Shown piece after piece: positions 1-9,451 of a stretch of DNA of 64,000 nucleotides. The translations under genes and the position numbers were made by a program. Source of the DNA: Olleya sediminilitoris. Its GTDB lineage: Bacteria > Bacteroidota > Bacteroidia > Flavobacteriales > Flavobacteriaceae. Every line of letters begins with the position of its first letter. Positions within the stretch are counted from its first letter, which is position 1. Under the pieces are notes generated by a model. That model ran no database searches. It was not told the DNA's origin and was given only the letters and a program-made list of their open reading frames with translations. The stretch spans positions 1-64,000 of the forward strand of contig NZ_JAEMEF010000008.1 in NCBI RefSeq assembly GCF_016785945.1. Direction: 5' to 3'.

Positions 1-1005
1 CTGAATACGCTGGGTTACCTCCACTAATCTCGTTGTTTTTGATACTTAAATCTATACTGGTTAATCCATCTGGTGTACCATCATCACATACTGATAATGC
101 TGTTGGTGTGACTGCTGTGGGTAATGGATTTACAATTAAATCAAAAGTAGTGCTACCAAAACATGTTGGATTAGCATTTTCGTTTACACGAACATAAATA
201 GTTTGTTGAGATACGACTGTATTTTGATATGCTGTTGGATTTGTAATTGGATTCATTTCTGATGACAAATCAGCCATATTTTCATAAAAAGAAACAGTGT
301 AATCATTAGGATCTTGAACTCCTAAAATTGTCAACTCTTGTGAGGTTAGGTCAAAAACCTCAAATCCATCCTCTGATAGATCATCACATACTATCATATC
401 CATTGGTTGTGTTGCTTCAGCTACAGCATTAACAACTAAAGTAAATTCTCCATTTGGGTCTTGACTAACAGCATAACAAGTTGAGTCTAAAATATTTTCT
501 ACTCTAACAAAAATAAATTCACCGTTGCTTCCGTTATACGGACTTGTTAAAGCGTTAGTATTTGAATCTGCATCTGTAAAAGAAGTATGATAAGTTACAT
601 CAAAATCCGTAGCAGATTGTGTCCCTAGTATAGAAAGTGTTTGAGATTCTAGATCAAAAAGCTCAAATCCATCATTTGAAGCATCATCACATACTTCCAT
701 ATCCATAACAGGATTAATACCTGTTATGATAACGTCCAGATTAAATGAGTCTGTATCAAAACAAGTTTGAGACGCAGTATCATCAATTCTAACGTATATT
801 GTTTCAGGATAAGTACCACTACCTATGTAATTTGAAGGATCTACAATTTCATTCACACCATTTTCAGCGTCAGTTAAAAGAGTATAATAACTAACATTTA
901 CTTCAGTTGGATCTTGAGTACCTATCACTTCAACATCGTTTAGGGTGAGATCAAATACCTCGTCTCCGGTAGGATTATCACAAACATTTATATCTATAGT
1001 ATTTT
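1..1005 (-). repeat. Tandem protein repeats of about 100 codons in the surface protein
   Basis: On the minus strand three full units and part of a fourth follow each other, at roughly 713-1005, 410-712, 109-409 and 1-108. Each begins with a VCD/VCDD motif, continues with a FDLTSQ-like strand and an LG-x-QD turn, has a YY or SFY segment, then an IYVRV strand and a conserved TCF motif before a Leu-Val-rich linker. The units are diverged at the DNA level, so they are old protein repeats and not a recent DNA amplification. Confidence 0.75.
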
Positions 1006-2737
1006 GTATTATGGCGCCTGGAATAAATTCTACAACAACAGAATCAGAAGTTTGACAAGTTCCAGAAAAGACAACATCTACACTGTAAACTCCATCCTCA
1101 GTAGCATCTAATGTGGACCCTGTTTCTCCTGCTATAATATTACCATCCAAATACCAAACATGAGTAGCTGAAGGAACATTTGTATCAAGAGGAATTACAC
1201 CTCCACTACAAATTGCTGTACCTTGAGCTATCGTTACATCTTCACCTAAATCACCACCTAAATCGAAAGAGCCAGCGTCTAAAAACACAGCTGCGTTATA
1301 TGCTGAATCTCCATCATCAGCTATAACTAATTTTATCTTATAATTATTATTAGGTATGACATTTGCAAAAGCTGTCATTGGACGAGTATAACCTCTAAAA
1401 TCAATTGGAGAATTTATTGTAGGTTCTCCTCCTGCACCATAATATGAATCAAAGTATCCTGGATTAGCTGAGGCACAAGAGGCATTATAAGCATTATCTC
1501 TTACTGTAAAAACAGACACAACATCTGTTGTTCCTGGCACAATTGCTAAATTAGTTACATTTCCAGTGGTAAGATCTGTTAATAAAAAGGCAAATGCATC
1601 AGTATAACTACACTGAAAACCTCCATATTCTTCTGAAGCAAATAAGAAATCAAAACTTATGGAATTAGCAATTGGAGCAAAATTAAATTCAATGTAAGTT
1701 GCATCGTTAGTATCCCCTAAGTTTAAACCAGGAATTGCGGTTTCTAAATCAGCATCACCTGCCCATCCTCCACTACTTTGGATTCCAGTTTCAGGTCCTT
1801 CAGCTTCCATAGCATCACCAGAATTTAAAACAATTCCAGATTCAAAAGCAAAAGCACCAGGAATTGCTGTAAAATATCCTATACCGTTTTCTTGTCCAAA
1901 ATTAATACCAGTACTAGATCCAATAGAAGAAACAGTAGCACAAGGACTATTAATTAAAACATCCTCTACTAACTCATCTACAGTATATGTTGTTTGATCA
2001 ACATCAATATATGGGCTTAAAACTTCAACTTCAACAGTGACTGACTCTGAGCATCCTGTTGGATTAATGTCACTTGCAGTAAATGTCACAGTGTAAGTCC
2101 CAGTATTATTATAGTCGTGACTAACAGACTGTCCTGTTGCTGTGGTACCATCACCAAAATTCCAACTATAAATAGCACCTGTATCATCATCTCCAAAAAC
2201 AGCACTACCATCAAAACTAACAGTTCCACCCAAAGCAATCTGAATTACTCCTGTACCATCGGCTACTGGATTTGTAGAGTCAATTGTCGGCGTAATATCT
2301 TGACAAGACTGTAAACAAGACACGTTTGCAGCCCATCCTAAAGTATTGGTACTAGCATCTGATACAAACTCGATTGTTAGGCAACCTGAAGGACTGGTAG
2401 AAGACGCAGCAATTGTCCCTGGATTATTAGCTGCTCCTCCTCCTGAAAAAACACCAATAATATTTGCTGTAACATCATCACCATCATAAATAGTCATTAC
2501 ATCAGTACTTAATTGAGTACTAAATAAAGTAAACTGTAATTGGACAAACTGATCAGGTCCATCAGGGCAAATAGTCATTACATAGTTTTCATCATCATTA
2601 TAATTTGATGTTGTTCCTCCAGAATCATAAAACACCCCAGAACATTGGTTAACTGTTCCGTTTTGCATAATAATATCTTGTGATTTTGCAGTTAGAACAA
2701 TACTGAGGAAGGTTATAACTAGTAGAAGTTTTTTCAT
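1..2737 (-). CDS. Large secreted multidomain surface protein, 3' end outside window
   Basis: The frame is open from an ATG at 2737 to the window edge (912 codons), so the C-terminus is not visible. Residues 1-20 form a signal peptide (hydrophobic core, ending AKSQ). Residues about 25-140 look like a CUB-type domain, about 146-226 a PKD domain (core SWNFGDGT), about 250-495 a choice-of-anchor L domain (SFDFLFASEEYGGF), about 496-576 an Ig-like segment, and from about 578 onward tandem units of about 100 residues starting with a VCDD-type motif. Such proteins in Flavobacteria usually end in a type IX secretion sorting domain, which would lie outside the window. By inference it is a T9SS-exported adhesin or matrix protein. 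Its specific ligand cannot be told from the sequence. Confidence 0.85.
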   Translation of the reverse strand, partial: MKKLLLVITFLSIVLTAKSQDIIMQNGTVNQCSGVFYDSGGTTSNYNDDENYVMTICPDGPDQFVQLQFTLFSTQLSTDVMTIYDGDDVTANIIGVFSGGGAANNPGTIAASSTSPSGCLTIEFVSDASTNTLGWAANVSCLQSCQDITPTIDSTNPVADGTGVIQIALGGTVSFDGSAVFGDDDTGAIYSWNFGDGTTATGQSVSHDYNNTGTYTVTFTASDINPTGCSESVTVEVEVLSPYIDVDQTTYTVDELVEDVLINSPCATVSSIGSSTGINFGQENGIGYFTAIPGAFAFESGIVLNSGDAMEAEGPETGIQSSGGWAGDADLETAIPGLNLGDTNDATYIEFNFAPIANSISFDFLFASEEYGGFQCSYTDAFAFLLTDLTTGNVTNLAIVPGTTDVVSVFTVRDNAYNASCASANPGYFDSYYGAGGEPTINSPIDFRGYTRPMTAFANVIPNNNYKIKLVIADDGDSAYNAAVFLDAGSFDLGGDLGEDVTIAQGTAICSGGVIPLDTNVPSATHVWYLDGNIIAGETGSTLDATEDGVYSVDVVFSGTCQTSDSVVVEFIPGAIIQNTIDINVCDNPTGDEVFDLTLNDVEVIGTQDPTEVNVSYYTLLTDAENGVNEIVDPSNYIGSGTYPETIYVRIDDTASQTCFDTDSFNLDVIITGINPVMDMEVCDDASNDGFELFDLESQTLSILGTQSATDFDVTYHTSFTDADSNTNALTSPYNGSNGEFIFVRVENILDSTCYAVSQDPNGEFTLVVNAVAEATQPMDMIVCDDLSEDGFEVFDLTSQELTILGVQDPNDYTVSFYENMADLSSEMNPITNPTAYQNTVVSQQTIYVRVNENANPTCFGSTTFDLIVNPLPTAVTPTALSVCDDGTPDGLTSIDLSIKNNEISGGNPAYS

Positions 2738-2960
2738 TTTTTATTATAAAAGGGATTAATATAATTACGATTTACAATTATACTAAAATTATGATTAATA
2801 AATTTAGCAAAAGCACCATTATACGTGTTAAAATCAACAAAATAACTTTCGTTATATGTAAGAAAAATATAGATTATTTAAATTAACAACTCATTCTTTT
2901 TTAATAAAACAATTTTAATCTATTTATTCCTACCCTAAGAAAAAGATTAGCATTAATAAT

Positions 2961-2968
2961 TATATTTG
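2961..2968 (+). promoter_or_regulatory. Candidate -7 element for the MscS gene
   Basis: TATATTTG matches the Bacteroidota primary sigma -7 consensus TAnnTTTG and lies 22 bases before the ATG at 2991, giving a short AT-rich leader. I do not see a clear TTG at the -33 position. Confidence 0.5.
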
Positions 2969-2990
2969 TTCAAAACAAAAAATATTTATT

Positions 2991-3803
2991 ATGGATTTAC
3001 AAAAATGGATTGATAAAGGCACTGAGTTAATTATTGAATATACGCCTAAATTAGTAGCTGCTATTGCTATTTGGATTATCGGTAATTTTATAATTAAGCA
3101 ATTAGTTAAAGGCTTAAAAAAATTAATGGCAACTAGAAGTTATGATGAAAGTCTTCAGAAGTTTTTACTAAACCTTATCAATTGGGTTTTAAAAATTGTT
3201 TTAATAATTGTAGTACTAGGTACTTTAGGTGTTGAAACAACTTCTTTTGCTGCGATTATTGCTGCTGCTGGTTTAGCAATTGGTCTAGCATTACAAGGTT
3301 CTTTAGGTAATTTTGCTGGTGGAGTTTTAATAATGCTATTTAAACCTTTTAAAATAGGAGATTTAATTGAAGCTCAAGGAGAAGTTGGCGTTGTAAAAGA
3401 AATTCAAATATTTACTACAAAACTTACAGGTTTATCAAACAGAGAAATCATTATACCTAATGGTTCATTATCTAACGGAAATATTATTAATTTTTCTACG
3501 GAAGGTACACGACGTGTAGATTTAGTTTTTGGTGTAGGATATGATTCTGACATTAAAAAAACAAAAGACGTTTTAATGAAAGTATTAAAAGATCACCCAA
3601 AAGTTTTACAATCTCCAGAGCCAACTGTTAATGTTATGGAACTAGCTGATAGCTCTGTTAATTTTGCAGTTAGACCATGGTCTACAACTGAGGACTATTG
3701 GACTGTTTACTTTGATGTTACTGAACAAACAAAAGAAGCATTAGATGCTGCTGGAATAGAAATACCTTATCCTCATTCTGTTGAAATACAAAAAGAAGGA
3801 TAA
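2991..3803 (+). CDS. Small-conductance mechanosensitive ion channel (MscS family)
   Basis: This 270-residue protein has three N-terminal membrane segments (about 17-37, 60-80, 85-110). The third is the glycine/alanine-rich pore helix typical of MscS (AAAGLAIGLALQGSLGNFAGG), followed by the beta domain with FKIGDLIE and a C-terminal alpha/beta domain. It is close to the length of E. coli MscS (286), so it is a minimal channel that would open under membrane tension during osmotic downshock. It has its own promoter and is convergent with tsaB, the two stop codons being directly adjacent (3801-3803 and 3804-3806). Confidence 0.93.
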   Translation: MDLQKWIDKGTELIIEYTPKLVAAIAIWIIGNFIIKQLVKGLKKLMATRSYDESLQKFLLNLINWVLKIVLIIVVLGTLGVETTSFAAIIAAAGLAIGLALQGSLGNFAGGVLIMLFKPFKIGDLIEAQGEVGVVKEIQIFTTKLTGLSNREIIIPNGSLSNGNIINFSTEGTRRVDLVFGVGYDSDIKKTKDVLMKVLKDHPKVLQSPEPTVNVMELADSSVNFAVRPWSTTEDYWTVYFDVTEQTKEALDAAGIEIPYPHSVEIQKEG

Positions 3804-4481
3804 TTATTTTTTAGGTTTTGGCTTTAAAGCAACAAAATCTTTTAAGTAATAAGGCTCAAAATAGGCGACATCTTCGATGTCGCTTTTTTTATACTTATCA
3901 AAACTTAATGCACTCATTTGTTCTGCAGAGGGCAACTTATTTTCAATAAAAATTGCGTTAGCGTGAGATAATAATGTTTTAGTTTTAGCAACACCATCAC
4001 CAATAAAAAAGACTTTACCTATGTTTAATTGTTCTTCAAAAGAATTTTCGTCTAATATTTGAGCTTCAATCTTCCTAAGCAATCTATTGTTTATATCAAA
4101 AATAGCAGAATAAACTTCTAAGCGTCTTGCATCTAACATTGGCACAATAAGACCAGAATCTGCTTCAACTTGTTTTGCTAAAGCTTGTAAGGTAGATACA
4201 GAGATTAAAGGTATATTTAAAGCGTAAGCTAAACCTTTTGCTGCAGAAACACCAATACGTAGTCCTGTATAAGAACCAGGACCTTTACTTACAGCAATTG
4301 CTTGTAATTGTTCTGAATTTATTTTAGCTTCTTTTAAAGCCTCCTCAATATAGACATGAAGTTTTTCTGCATGAGAATATCCATTTCCATAATCTTCTTT
4401 TAACACCAAAGTCTCTCCTTGGTTAGAAAGAGAGACTGAACAGTTTGTTGTTGATGTTTCTATATTTAATATATATGCCAC
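3804..4481 (-). CDS. tsaB: tRNA threonylcarbamoyladenosine biosynthesis protein TsaB
   Basis: This 225-residue protein belongs to the ASKHA fold. It begins ILNIETSTTNCSVSLS, with the phosphate-loop motif of TsaB/TsaD, and contains SKGPGSYTGLRIGVSAAKGLA, the most diagnostic TsaB signature. TsaB is the scaffold partner of TsaD in making the t6A modification next to the anticodon of ANN-decoding tRNAs and has no catalytic metal site of its own. It starts two bases after the TolC stop codon, so it is probably co-transcribed as the last gene of the export operon. The usual partners tsaC, tsaD and tsaE are not in this window. Confidence 0.95.
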   Translation of the reverse strand: MAYILNIETSTTNCSVSLSNQGETLVLKEDYGNGYSHAEKLHVYIEEALKEAKINSEQLQAIAVSKGPGSYTGLRIGVSAAKGLAYALNIPLISVSTLQALAKQVEADSGLIVPMLDARRLEVYSAIFDINNRLLRKIEAQILDENSFEEQLNIGKVFFIGDGVAKTKTLLSHANAIFIENKLPSAEQMSALSFDKYKKSDIEDVAYFEPYYLKDFVALKPKPKK

Positions 4482-4483
4482 TT

Positions 4484-5818
4484 TTATTCTGTTATTGGTT
4501 TGTCAAGATAAAAATCTAAAACTTTAGTTTTAAATATAAAATCGTATTTAGCATTAATTAACGACGATTCTGCATTTACTAACCTTAGTCTTGTTTGTTC
4601 TAAATCAAAAGCATTCATTACTCCAATATTATAACGTTCTTGAGAATTTTGAAAAGCAATTTCTTGTGATTCTAAACTAGATTTAGCAGCTTCGTAAGAT
4701 AAATATGCTGCTTTAGCATCGGTAAAAGCACGTTGTACATTAGCTTCTACATTTAATTTTGTTTGTTGCAGATTAAGTGTTGCATTTTCTTCTTGAATTT
4801 TTGATCTAGCAACATTTGTTTTGTTTTGAAATTGAGAAAATATTGGAATATTAACGTTTAAACCAAAACGATGACCTTTTTGTTGATTTAATTGATCAAA
4901 AAATGACGCTTCAGTATCCAATAAATTGGAAAAAAACACATTTGATCCAAAACCATAACTTAATGACACTATTGGTAAAAACCCGCTTTTAGATATCTCA
5001 GTATTTAATTGAGCATTTTCTATATTTTTTTCTGCTACTTTAATTTCGTATCTATTATCGATTGCGTAAGCCACAATTGGTTGGGCATTATCGTACATTA
5101 ACTCTGCTGTTGGAGAATCGATTTCTATTACCTCAATTTGAAATCCTTTGTAAGGTAATTGTAGTAATTGAGATAAAGTTAAAAGCGCTAAATCATAATT
5201 GTTTTGTGCTACAGTTACGCTTTGTAAGTCTCTACTTAAAGTGGCTTTTGCATCAAAAATATTGGCTTGTGGTTGTACACCTGCTTCAACTAATTCCTCA
5301 ACTTGTTTTAATTGCTTTTTGGTAAACTCGTATTGTGCTTTTGCAATGTCTAAATTTTCAATATTAAATAATACGTTTAAATAGGCATTAACAACATTTA
5401 ATGAAATATCATCTTTAATTCTATTTAATTCTAATTGATTGGTTTCTAGATTTAATTGAGATTGTTTATACAGATTAGTTAGTCTAAATCCATTAAACAC
5501 GGTTTGACTAGCACTAACACCAATATTTGTACTATTATCGGTTCTCTCTACAAACTGACCAGGAAACAACTCTCTATTTCCTAACGAGAGACTATGACTT
5601 AAGTTAGCACTTAAACTAGGCAAAAACTGTCCTTTTGAGGCAATAATATCTTGCTCGTTCGATAATAAAGTATTCTGACCTTGCAATACATTAATATTGT
5701 TATTTAATGCATGAGTAACACATTCTTGCAACGTCCATTTTTTTTCTTGAGCTACTGCTGTTATAGCTATAAAAAATGCTAATGTAAATTGTAATATATT
5801 TTTAGTCCTCATCTTCAT
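4484..5818 (-). CDS. TolC-family outer membrane efflux protein
   Basis: About 444 residues. The frame is open upstream to 5893, but the signal peptide (MKMRTKNILQFTLAFFIAIT, cut near VAQ) places the start at 5818, or at the ATG at 5812. Both overlap the end of the adaptor gene by 11-17 bases, which suggests translational coupling. The mature part opens with WTLQECVTHALNNN, the standard start of outer membrane efflux proteins, and has two OEP repeats rich in heptad coiled-coil (about 40-230 and 245-435). It would form the trimeric outer membrane duct for the upstream adaptor and ABC permeases. The substrate is unknown. Confidence 0.9.
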   Translation of the reverse strand: MKMRTKNILQFTLAFFIAITAVAQEKKWTLQECVTHALNNNINVLQGQNTLLSNEQDIIASKGQFLPSLSANLSHSLSLGNRELFPGQFVERTDNSTNIGVSASQTVFNGFRLTNLYKQSQLNLETNQLELNRIKDDISLNVVNAYLNVLFNIENLDIAKAQYEFTKKQLKQVEELVEAGVQPQANIFDAKATLSRDLQSVTVAQNNYDLALLTLSQLLQLPYKGFQIEVIEIDSPTAELMYDNAQPIVAYAIDNRYEIKVAEKNIENAQLNTEISKSGFLPIVSLSYGFGSNVFFSNLLDTEASFFDQLNQQKGHRFGLNVNIPIFSQFQNKTNVARSKIQEENATLNLQQTKLNVEANVQRAFTDAKAAYLSYEAAKSSLESQEIAFQNSQERYNIGVMNAFDLEQTRLRLVNAESSLINAKYDFIFKTKVLDFYLDKPITE

Positions 5819-6920
5819 CGTTATCTTCTTTTGATGCTTTGTTCCACACTTTAATTTTATCTCCTTCTTTAACACCATCTGTAATTTCAACATTTATACC
5901 GTCAGATAGTCCTAATTCTACATTTTGTTTTTCAAACTTACCAGCTTCTTTTTCAATTTCAACAAAAGGCTTTTCTGTAATTCTGTTAAACTGAAGTAAA
6001 GATTCTTTGATTACTAAAGTACTATCTCTACTTTCCATTTCTATTTCTGCATTAGCACTATAACCAGCTCTAATTTTAGTTGAAGGCTCTACAGTTACAT
6101 CTGCTTTGATTGTAAACTGAACTGCTCCATTTTCTTCCATACCTTTAGGAGCTACAAAAGTTAATTTTGCTGGAAATTCTTTTTCGTTTATTGCTCCAAG
6201 AATGACTTTAATGTCTTTTCCTTCTTCTAATTTTCCTACTTCAGCTTCATCAACTTTTCCTTCAAAAATCATTTTACTCATATCTGCAATTGTTGCAATA
6301 GTTGTACCTGCGTTAAAGTTATTACTCTCAATAACTTGATCACCTTCACGTACAGGAATTTCTAGAATAGTACCAGGTATTAAAGCTACAATATTTGTAT
6401 TTGCAGATCCACCACCAGATAAAGAACCACGTTTTATAATCTGATAATTATTTTGTGCTTGATTTAATGTTTCTTGTGCTTGATTTAAAGATAATTGACT
6501 GTTTTCAAAATCTTGTTTAGAAATTACACCTTTGTCAAATAATGTTTTATTACGATCAAACAACGTTTTAGCATTATTAAAAGATAGTTTTGCTGTAGAT
6601 ATTTGACCACTTGCTCCAACTAAGCTTTGCTCGTTTGGCACAACTCTAATTTTAGCTATTACATCTCCTTTTTTAACTATATCACCTTCTTCCACAAGAA
6701 TTTTATCGATAATGCCTGAAATTTGAGGCTTAAGTTCTACCTCTTCCTCTGGGTTTAACTTACCTGTTGCAACAGTTTTGGTTTGCATAGATGTGTAAAA
6801 AGGAACTGCTGTTTTAAAATCTTCAACAGATTTTGAATTAGAATCTTTAAAGTATTTTAACACCATAACTAGTGCTGCTACCAAAGCTACTATTACAATT
6901 ATTTTGATTATTTTTTTCAT
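5802..6920 (-). CDS. HlyD/MacA-type periplasmic adaptor of an efflux system
   Basis: This 372-residue protein has one N-terminal membrane anchor (about 4-22). It then has a lipoyl/barrel-sandwich segment (LKPQISGIIDKILVEEGD, VKKGDVIAKI), a coiled-coil hairpin (about 110-165) with FDKGVISKQDFENSQ, the second half of the lipoyl domain (PGTILEIPVREGDQV), a beta-barrel domain and an acidic C-terminus (EDNDEDED). This order is that of MacA-like membrane fusion proteins. It is followed with overlap by TolC and preceded by two MacB-like permeases, so it links inner-membrane pump to outer-membrane duct. Gap to the upstream permease is 56 bases. Confidence 0.92.
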   Translation of the reverse strand: MKKIIKIIVIVALVAALVMVLKYFKDSNSKSVEDFKTAVPFYTSMQTKTVATGKLNPEEEVELKPQISGIIDKILVEEGDIVKKGDVIAKIRVVPNEQSLVGASGQISTAKLSFNNAKTLFDRNKTLFDKGVISKQDFENSQLSLNQAQETLNQAQNNYQIIKRGSLSGGGSANTNIVALIPGTILEIPVREGDQVIESNNFNAGTTIATIADMSKMIFEGKVDEAEVGKLEEGKDIKVILGAINEKEFPAKLTFVAPKGMEENGAVQFTIKADVTVEPSTKIRAGYSANAEIEMESRDSTLVIKESLLQFNRITEKPFVEIEKEAGKFEKQNVELGLSDGINVEITDGVKEGDKIKVWNKASKEDNDEDED

Positions 6921-6976
6921 TTTTATACAGTTTACTCAGTTGATTTTATTGGTTTTAATCTATATTTTGATTGATT

Positions 6977-8215
6977 CTATTCTTCTCTTAAAGCATCAAT
7001 AGGCTTTATACTTGTTGCTTTAAAAGCAGGTATTAACCCTATTAAAGTTCCTAAAAACACTAATATTAATAAGGCTATAAATACTACAGCAATAGATACT
7101 GATGCGTTGACAATAACAGCTTCTGTACCTTGTCCAAAAGCAGCATCAAGCGCTATTAATATCCAACCTCCACTAATTATTCCTAAAAGTCCAGCTAATA
7201 GCGTTATAAAAACAGCTTCTACTACTATTTGTCTTTTAATTTCATATGGTGTTGCACCTAAAGCACGTCTTACACCAATCTCTTTAGTACGTTCTTTAAC
7301 CGTAATTAGTAAGATATTACCAATAGCAAATACTCCTGCAATTAAAGTTGCTATACCTACAAACCATGTTAGAAACTGCATACCAGTTAAAAAACCTGTG
7401 ATTTTTGCAAATTCTTTTCCTAAATTAAAACTTCCAAAAGCACGCTTATCATCAGGATGTATGTTGTTTAAGTTTTTTAAAATTAGTTTAGCATCTGCTT
7501 CAATTTGAGAAATGTCATAATCTGCTTTTCCTGTAATCATCATCCATCTAATCTCGTCTCCCATATTATAAATTTGCTGAAAGGTTGTAAAAGGAATATG
7601 CATGTCACTTGATGGTCCCATATTAGCGTTACCTGTTTCAAACATACCAACAACTTTAAAATTCATTCCGTTTAACTGAATGTACTCGCCTATCATTTCA
7701 GCATCTTTTTCAAAAAGTTGTTTGTAAATTTCTTCTGAAATAACGACTACTTTTCGATTTTGATCGATATCTGTTTGGTTAATAAATCGACCTTGTATCA
7801 TTTTCTTTTTTTGGACTTGATCCAAAATTGGGTAATCACCATTGATACTAAAATTTCCTGATAAAAAATCGTGAACTACTAATGCCGAATTTACGTTTCT
7901 TGGAACCACAAACTCTATTCCCTCAACGTTTTCTTCAATTTTTTTAGCATCACTAACCGTTAAGTTTACTTGTCTACCTTCCTGAAAACCTTTAAAAGGT
8001 TTACTAGTACTTTGTGCCCAAACAAAAACACTATTTGTAGCAAAGTCACCAAATAATCGATTAAAAGAATTTTCTAATCCCTTTGCGGATCCTAATAATC
8101 CGATAAGCAGTAAAATTCCCCACCAAACACCAACCATAGTTAATGCAGAGCGTAGTTTATTTTTACTTAAACTATCGTAAACTTCTTGCCATGTATCTCT
8201 TTCGAATAAAAACAT
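6977..8215 (-). CDS. ABC transporter permease, MacB/FtsX type (second of pair)
   Basis: This 412-residue protein has one N-terminal membrane helix (about 20-42), a periplasmic MacB_PCD domain (about 45-250) and three C-terminal helices of the FtsX domain (about 285-400), with the coupling motif VKERTKEIGVRRALGATP between them. It lacks an ATPase domain, which is encoded separately upstream. It is a paralogue of the neighbour at 8222-9451, from which it is separated by 6 bases, so the pump is probably a heterodimer. Related systems drive mechanotransmission across the periplasm with MacA and TolC partners. The substrate (lipoprotein, peptide or drug) cannot be inferred. Confidence 0.9.
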   Translation of the reverse strand: MFLFERDTWQEVYDSLSKNKLRSALTMVGVWWGILLLIGLLGSAKGLENSFNRLFGDFATNSVFVWAQSTSKPFKGFQEGRQVNLTVSDAKKIEENVEGIEFVVPRNVNSALVVHDFLSGNFSINGDYPILDQVQKKKMIQGRFINQTDIDQNRKVVVISEEIYKQLFEKDAEMIGEYIQLNGMNFKVVGMFETGNANMGPSSDMHIPFTTFQQIYNMGDEIRWMMITGKADYDISQIEADAKLILKNLNNIHPDDKRAFGSFNLGKEFAKITGFLTGMQFLTWFVGIATLIAGVFAIGNILLITVKERTKEIGVRRALGATPYEIKRQIVVEAVFITLLAGLLGIISGGWILIALDAAFGQGTEAVIVNASVSIAVVFIALLILVFLGTLIGLIPAFKATSIKPIDALREE

Positions 8216-8221
8216 TATAAT

Positions 8222-9451
8222 TTAATCATTTCTAAGTGCAACAATTGGTTTAATTCTAGAGGCTTTTTTTGCAGGTAAATAGCCTGCAATCCCTCCAGCA
8301 ACTATAAGTGTTATTGATGCAGCAACTACTACACTTAAACTGACAGATGGGTCTTTAATAAAATATTTTTCAAGCATTGGACCTGCTAACTCTACAACTC
8401 CCATACCTATGAGCAAACCTACAAATCCAGCTATTAAAGTAACTAAAATAGATTCTAACAATATGATAAGCACAATGGATTTGGGAGAAGCACCTAAGGC
8501 TTTTCTAATACCAATTTCTTTAGTACGCTCTTTAACAATAAATATCATCATGTTACTAATACCAACTATTCCTGCTATTAATGTTCCAAAACCAATAACT
8601 AAAACCATAACACCTAAACCTCCTGTCATTTGGTTAATAGCCTTAGACTCGTTTGCCAAATTTCTTACTCTAATGGCACGTTGATCGTTTTGAGATACTA
8701 AAAATCTATCTTTTAGCTTTTTTGTAAGTTGGTTACTAAACCCTATGGCTTGATCAAAATTTAAATTAGGATTATAAGTCAAGTTAATTTGGTCTATATA
8801 ATCGTTATTACCATATACTTGCTGCGCTGTTGAAATTGGCATGTAGATTAAACGCTCTTCATTGTCTCCTCCATCATCACTAAAAATTCCAACTACTTTG
8901 TATTGTATTCCGTTAAGGTTAATGTATTTTCCTAAGGCAGTTGTTTTTAAAAACAAATCTTCTTCAACTAATCGACCAATGACCACTACTTTTGTTTTGT
9001 TATCCACATCTAACTGGTTGATGTAGCGACCATATTCCACTTTAGTGTTTTCTAAAAACTGATGATCAGGATGAACTGCTCTAATATTATAACTGCTTTG
9101 TTCGTTTCTAAAAGAAGCTATACCACCTCTGTAAACTCTTGCAGTTATAAATTGAACTTTATCCCCAAACTCATCTTTGATATATTGGTAGTCTTCATTT
9201 TTAAATTGAATTTGACGACCTGCTTGCAATCCTTTATTGGCTTTAGAGGTACGTCCAGATTGTATAAAAATAGAGTTAGCTGCATCATCAGCAAATGCAT
9301 TATCAAATGTATTAACAAGACCGTTAACTACTCCAAATAGTATTGCGAATAAAGAAATAGCAAATGCTACGGTAAAACCAGACAGTAAACTTCTGGTCCT
9401 ATTCATGTTTATACTTTGAAAAATTTCGCGCCAAAGATCTCTATCAAACAT
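8222..9451 (-). CDS. ABC transporter permease, MacB/FtsX type (first of pair)
   Basis: About 409 residues. I place the start at the ATG at 9451 (MFDRDLWREIFQSINMNRTR) because the longer frame to 9484 lies inside the ATPase gene and adds residues not seen in the paralogue, which starts MFLFERDTWQEV. The start overlaps the ATPase stop by 8 bases. Layout: N-terminal helix (about 25-45), periplasmic MacB_PCD domain, coupling helix VKERTKEIGIRKALGASP and three C-terminal helices. It belongs to one operon with the ATPase, second permease, adaptor and TolC. Confidence 0.9.
   Translation of the reverse strand: MFDRDLWREIFQSINMNRTRSLLSGFTVAFAISLFAILFGVVNGLVNTFDNAFADDAANSIFIQSGRTSKANKGLQAGRQIQFKNEDYQYIKDEFGDKVQFITARVYRGGIASFRNEQSSYNIRAVHPDHQFLENTKVEYGRYINQLDVDNKTKVVVIGRLVEEDLFLKTTALGKYINLNGIQYKVVGIFSDDGGDNEERLIYMPISTAQQVYGNNDYIDQINLTYNPNLNFDQAIGFSNQLTKKLKDRFLVSQNDQRAIRVRNLANESKAINQMTGGLGVMVLVIGFGTLIAGIVGISNMMIFIVKERTKEIGIRKALGASPKSIVLIILLESILVTLIAGFVGLLIGMGVVELAGPMLEKYFIKDPSVSLSVVVAASITLIVAGGIAGYLPAKKASRIKPIVALRND

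Noticed and set aside
2117-2314. Plus-strand open frame of 65 codons inside the repeat protein region
   Set aside because: It runs antisense to the open minus-strand frame, has a low-complexity Thr/Ser-rich product and no promoter or family signal.
9062-9419. Plus-strand frames inside the first permease gene
   Set aside because: They are mirror frames of the coding strand with no domain features; the minus frame has clear FtsX motifs.
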